64,000 nucleotides of DNA, taken from UBA668 sp041918155 (GTDB lineage Bacteria; Actinomycetota; Acidimicrobiia; Acidimicrobiales; Ilumatobacteraceae). Each line of letters begins with the position of its first letter. Position 1 is the first letter of the stretch. The stretch is from positions 1-64,000 of the forward strand of contig JAYRWH010000048.1 in the NCBI GenBank assembly GCA_041918155.1, written 5' to 3'. Made by a program: the position numbers and the translations under genes. The notes under the pieces are model-generated. The model was not told where the DNA came from. It did no database searches and saw only the letters and a program-made list of their open reading frames with translations. Below, in pieces: positions 61,044 to 64,000 of the stretch.

Positions 61044-61724
61044 ATGAGCGAAGCGATCAAGCCTTCTGTCGGCCGTGGTGTCCTGCACCTGTTCTGCAAG
61101 GCGGCGCCGTTGTTCGACGGTGATGCCGTGGTGGCCGCCGTGCGCTCCGCCGAGGCCGATGGCTGCCAGGTGGTGGCGGTGTCGACCCTCGGCCACAAGT
61201 GCGATGCCGCCTTCATGGCCATGCACGAGGATCTCAAGGCCCTGCGCGCCCTGCAATCGGCCCTGCAGCGCGCCGGCCTCGACATCGTCGACAGCTATGT
61301 CAGCCTCACCGAGACGAGCGAGTACGCGGCGGGTATGCCCGAAGAGCACCTCAAGGCCCGCCTGTACCCCACGATCCCGCCGCAAGCGCATCACATGCCG
61401 GCCTGGTGCTTCTACCCGATGTCGAAGAAGCGCGAGGCCGACGCCAACTGGTTCCGCCTGCCCTTCGACGACCGCAAAGCGCTGATGCACGAGCACGGCG
61501 TGAGCGGGCGTAAGTTCGCCGGTCGGGTGGTGCAGTACGTCACGGGCTCCACCGGCATCGACGACTACGAGTGGGGTGTCACCTTGTTCGCCGTCCACCC
61601 CGACGACCTCAAGGAGGTCGTCTACACGATGCGCTTCGACGAGGCATCGGCCGTGTTCGGTGTGTTCGGACCGTTCTACACCGGCATGGTCGTGCCGGTG
61701 GAAGAGCTCGTCACCACACTCTGA
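61044..61724 (+). CDS. hemQ: Coproheme decarboxylase (HemQ, actinobacterial type)
   Basis: 226 residues, chlorite-dismutase fold. It converts coproheme to heme b, the last step of the coproporphyrin-dependent pathway in Gram-positive bacteria. Family signatures are WCFYPMSKKREADANWFRLP, HEHGVSGRKFAGRVVQYVTG, DDYEWGVTLFAV and TMRFDEASAVFGVFGPFYTG. Length and the YPMSK motif fit the actinobacterial group. It has its own hexamer and so may not be co-transcribed with fdhD. Confidence 0.92.
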   Translation: MSEAIKPSVGRGVLHLFCKAAPLFDGDAVVAAVRSAEADGCQVVAVSTLGHKCDAAFMAMHEDLKALRALQSALQRAGLDIVDSYVSLTETSEYAAGMPEEHLKARLYPTIPPQAHHMPAWCFYPMSKKREADANWFRLPFDDRKALMHEHGVSGRKFAGRVVQYVTGSTGIDDYEWGVTLFAVHPDDLKEVVYTMRFDEASAVFGVFGPFYTGMVVPVEELVTTL

Positions 61725-61751
61725 GACGAGTGAGCAGCGGGCGACCCGACG

Positions 61752-63044
61752 TCAGCCGTCGCCGATGCGAAGCACACCGATCGCGACATCGCGGCCGGCG
61801 TCGTCGAACGTGAACCGCTCGAACACCGCGCTCGTCATCTCCCCGTTGGGGTTGATGGCCAGGTTGCCCGACGGGCCGTCGTAGTTGATGTTGGGGCGGG
61901 CGGCGAGCGCGTCCGCGCAGGCCGGGAAGGTGCTGCACGTGCTGCCGCTGGCCGTGACGCCCGGGATCTGGGCAGCGATCTCGGTGGGCCGGTTCGAGCC
62001 GGATGCCACGGCGGCGAGGGCGATGATGTTGAGGCAGTCGTAGGCGTTCTGCGCGTACAGCCCGCTCGCCTCGGCATCGACGGACAGCAGGGCGTTCGTG
62101 AACGCGCTCGAACTGGAGTACGCCTGCGGCGACACCCCGAGCACCCGCGCCGCGAGGTCGGCGCCGTAGGGCTGGACGGCCGCGTCGGGTCGGCGACCGG
62201 CGTCGTTGACGACGAACGTGATCTGCCCCCCGGTCGCTGCGTCGATGGCGGCAACCATGGCCGGTCCCGTTCGTGCGTCGGCGATGACGGCGACGACTTC
62301 CGGATCGGCCACCCCGATCGCGTCGACGGCGGCGGAGATCGACGACTCGGTGTCCTGGAATCCGACGGTGGCCGCCACGGTGGTGCCCTCCAGGCCGAGC
62401 GCGGCCTCGACCGCCTGACCTAACGGGCGGCCGTACGCGTCGTCGAGGTACACGACGGCGCCAGAAGCGGCACCCGTGGTCTCCGCGATCCGGGCAATGG
62501 CTTGTGCCTGCAACGAGTCGCTCGGCACGGTGCGTACGAGCAAGCCGCCGTCGGGGAAGGAATCGAGGCCCAACGCCGACGCGCTGGGTGCACACGTCAG
62601 CACACCCGCCTCGACCGCAGTGCCGAGTGTGGCGAGCAGGTCGAGCGACGAGGTCGGCCCGATGATCGCGTCGACCCCGAGTTGCAGCAGGTTCTGCACG
62701 GCGAGCAGCGCGGTGGCGGCGTTGTCGCCCTCCTCGCGGATCACGACGCGCACATTGCGACCGTTGACGCCACCGGCCTCGTTGATCTCCTGCGCCGCGA
62801 GCGCCAGGGCGGCCGACATGGAGACGCCGATCTCGGCGGCCGGGCCCACGGTGGGCAGCACTGCGCCGACGAGCAGGGTGCCGTCATCGGGCCGCTCGGT
62901 CGTGGTCGGTGCCTGCGTGGAAGAGCTTGCCGGTGCGCCATTCGACCCGTCGGAGCACGCCGTGGCGGCACCGAGGCTCGCCGCCGCAGCGATCACGACG
63001 GCCAGTACGGCGGTACGTGGCGCCGGAGCGGGGTGACGGGGCAC
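61752..63044 (-). CDS. Branched-chain-type ABC transporter substrate-binding lipoprotein
   Basis: 430 residues. A signal peptide with possible lipobox (ATAC, residue about 30) is followed by a Ser/Thr linker, then a LivK/Peripla_BP_6 domain: LLVGAVLPTVGPAAEIGVSM, EINEAGGVNGRNVRVVIREE, NLLQLGVDAIIGPTSSLDLL and VVYLDDAYGRPLG. No permease or ATPase genes are nearby, so the transporter partners are elsewhere or it acts as a sensor. TACACT six bases before the GTG at 63044 supports this start. Confidence 0.85.
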   Translation of the reverse strand: MPRHPAPAPRTAVLAVVIAAAASLGAATACSDGSNGAPASSSTQAPTTTERPDDGTLLVGAVLPTVGPAAEIGVSMSAALALAAQEINEAGGVNGRNVRVVIREEGDNAATALLAVQNLLQLGVDAIIGPTSSLDLLATLGTAVEAGVLTCAPSASALGLDSFPDGGLLVRTVPSDSLQAQAIARIAETTGAASGAVVYLDDAYGRPLGQAVEAALGLEGTTVAATVGFQDTESSISAAVDAIGVADPEVVAVIADARTGPAMVAAIDAATGGQITFVVNDAGRRPDAAVQPYGADLAARVLGVSPQAYSSSSAFTNALLSVDAEASGLYAQNAYDCLNIIALAAVASGSNRPTEIAAQIPGVTASGSTCSTFPACADALAARPNINYDGPSGNLAINPNGEMTSAVFERFTFDDAGRDVAIGVLRIGDG

Positions 63045-63050
63045 GGTGTG

Positions 63051-63056
63051 AGTGTA
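63051..63056 (-). promoter_or_regulatory. -10 hexamer for the substrate-binding protein
   Basis: TACACT on the minus strand, six bases before GTG 63044. Confidence 0.5.
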
Positions 63057-63157
63057 GGAGAAGGCGGCAAGCCGAGGGCCGACGGGAGAGACCCCCGGCT
63101 CGCCAAGCTGGTGACGGTGAACCCGCGTCCAGCATATGCCGGGATGCTGGTGGCGAA

Positions 63158-63163
63158 TAGTGT
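63158..63163 (+). promoter_or_regulatory. -10 hexamer for the Nudix gene at 63170
   Basis: TAGTGT, six bases before the GTG at 63170; within a 125-bp divergent spacer. Confidence 0.5.
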
Positions 63164-63169
63164 CGTCTC

Positions 63170-63877
63170 GTGAGCGACGTGTCGGCGAGCGATTTCACCC
63201 ACGAGCTGCACCGTTGGAGCGCGGCCCTCGCCGGAATCGCACGTACGGGGCTGGCCTTCACCGAGAGCCTTTACGAGCGGGAACGGTTCGAAGAGGTGCT
63301 CCATGTGGCCGCCGACATCAAGGCCGCAGCCGAGGAGGAACTCGAGACCCGTCGCGAGCGCGACCACTTCGTGCAGGAGTGGATGGAGAACATCGGCGAA
63401 GGAGTGCCTGGCTATATCACCCCGAAGGTGGCGATCGGGGCCGTAGTGGGCAATGACGCCGGCGAGATCCTGCTGGTGCAGCGGGCCGACGCCGGCATCT
63501 GGCTGTACCCCACCGGGTGGGCCGACGTCGGGTACACGGCTGCCGAAGTGGTGGTGAAAGAGGTGCGCGAGGAGACCGGTATCGAGTGCGAGCCGGTGCA
63601 ATTGCTCGCCGTGATCGACGGCCAGCGTGCGGGCTTCACCCGCTTCGGCATGTACCTGCTGTTGTTCCACTGCCGGGCGACAGGTGGTGAGCTCGTCGCG
63701 CACCCGCTGGAGGTGCAGTCCGTCGGCTGGTTCGGCCGCGACGCGCTCCCCGAGCCCACCGTGGGGTTGCAGTTCTGGGGGGAGATGGCGTTCGCCGCGA
63801 TCGACGGCGCCCGGATGGCCGCCATGTTCGAGCCCGCGCGCCCTGAGGTGTGGCGCGGCCGGCCTGATCACTCCTAG
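63170..63877 (+). CDS. Nudix hydrolase with N-terminal Nudix-associated domain
   Basis: 235 residues. An N-terminal helical region (about 1-85, including RFEEVLHVAADIKAAAEEEL) resembles the Nudix_N domain of ADP-ribose pyrophosphatase-like enzymes. The Nudix box reads GWADVGYTAAEVVVKEVREE then TGI: the first glutamate is tyrosine and the arginine of REUxEE is lysine, while the catalytic EE is kept. It may still bind metal and act on ADP-ribose or a nucleotide sugar. Confidence 0.82.
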   Translation: MSDVSASDFTHELHRWSAALAGIARTGLAFTESLYERERFEEVLHVAADIKAAAEEELETRRERDHFVQEWMENIGEGVPGYITPKVAIGAVVGNDAGEILLVQRADAGIWLYPTGWADVGYTAAEVVVKEVREETGIECEPVQLLAVIDGQRAGFTRFGMYLLLFHCRATGGELVAHPLEVQSVGWFGRDALPEPTVGLQFWGEMAFAAIDGARMAAMFEPARPEVWRGRPDHS

Positions 63878-63893
63878 GGCATCGCTGCCGATC

Positions 63894-64000
63894 TCAGGTG
63901 CCGTTGGTGCCCTGGTCGCGCAAGAAGCGCTCGACCTCGGCCATCAGCTCTTCGCTGTCGACCTCGCCGTCGTGGCCCAGGTGGCCGCCGAGTTCGCCGC
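63894..64000 (-). CDS. C-terminal fragment, possible PAC2-family protein
   Basis: The last 35 codons of a minus-strand gene entering from outside the window, with the stop at 63894. It reads ELGGHLGHDGEVDSEELMAE then VERFLRDQGTNGT. A helix ending FLRDQ after an acidic stretch is how actinobacterial PAC2 (proteasome-assembly-chaperone-like) proteins end, but the fragment is too short to be sure. Confidence 0.35.
   Translation of the reverse strand, partial: GELGGHLGHDGEVDSEELMAEVERFLRDQGTNGT

Overview
The window is high-GC, gene-dense DNA from an actinobacterium. Markers are a SigR-type ECF sigma factor with a zinc-type anti-sigma factor, a DUF3263 gene beside a LytR C-terminal-domain gene and a groES-less groEL with a GGM tail (an order also seen in mycobacteria), tandem ArsA-type ATPases, an actinobacterial HemQ and a MoaD/FdhD/SelAB background. 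The class Acidimicrobiia fits, but that placement is inference. No rRNA, phage, transposase or CRISPR array is visible. Two tRNA genes are present (Pro-CGG and Thr-TGT).

Layout. 1-6356: the end of nadE, an MFS exporter, a degenerate ECF-sigma-like protein, lysC (with an internal start for its beta subunit), a methyltransferase, asd and a MazG-like hydrolase. 6379-17068: a tightly coupled operon of three PqqD/RRE-type proteins, an HPr-kinase-like ATPase, a second protein resembling that kinase but lacking its P-loop, a nucleotidyltransferase, a 2197-residue secreted C25 (gingipain-type) protease and a small Tat-exported cysteine-rich protein. This is the most unusual locus here. 17118-22496: tRNA-Pro, response regulator, macrodomain protein, two ArsA-type ATPases, an NfeD-like membrane protein and an esterase. 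22503-30746: selB-selA, dut, Nudix, sterol-desaturase-type hydroxylase, YegP-like protein and a hydrolase/acyltransferase-like/epimerase operon. 30879-36446: LysM-M23 peptidase, scramblase-like protein, a lipoprotein, an inactive-looking phosphatase, tilS and a 49-residue membrane protein.

36465-44776 is an eight-gene minus-strand operon for surface glycan synthesis: GNAT-like protein, four glycosyltransferases, a DUF2334 deacetylase, an MFS transporter and a flippase, nearly all with 4-base stop/start overlaps. 44904-50427: sigR/anti-sigma, MarR, an EF-G-like GTPase, two exported proteins, tRNA-Thr and a frameshifted small gene. 50472-56738: a PadR/HAAS/LytR_C operon with a visible PadR operator, uridine kinase, DUF3263, a second LytR_C protein, an MTA/SAH-deaminase-type amidohydrolase, glycerate kinase and a MoaD-like protein. 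56825-64000: groEL with CIRCE, an Lrp regulator, aquaporin, fdhD, hemQ, a LivK-type lipoprotein, Nudix and the end of a possible PAC2-family gene.

A recurring regulatory pattern: at about twenty gene or operon starts a TAnnnT -10 hexamer lies only 6-10 bases before the start codon, so many mRNAs here are probably leaderless. Genes inside operons instead use stop/start overlaps or Shine-Dalgarno sites.
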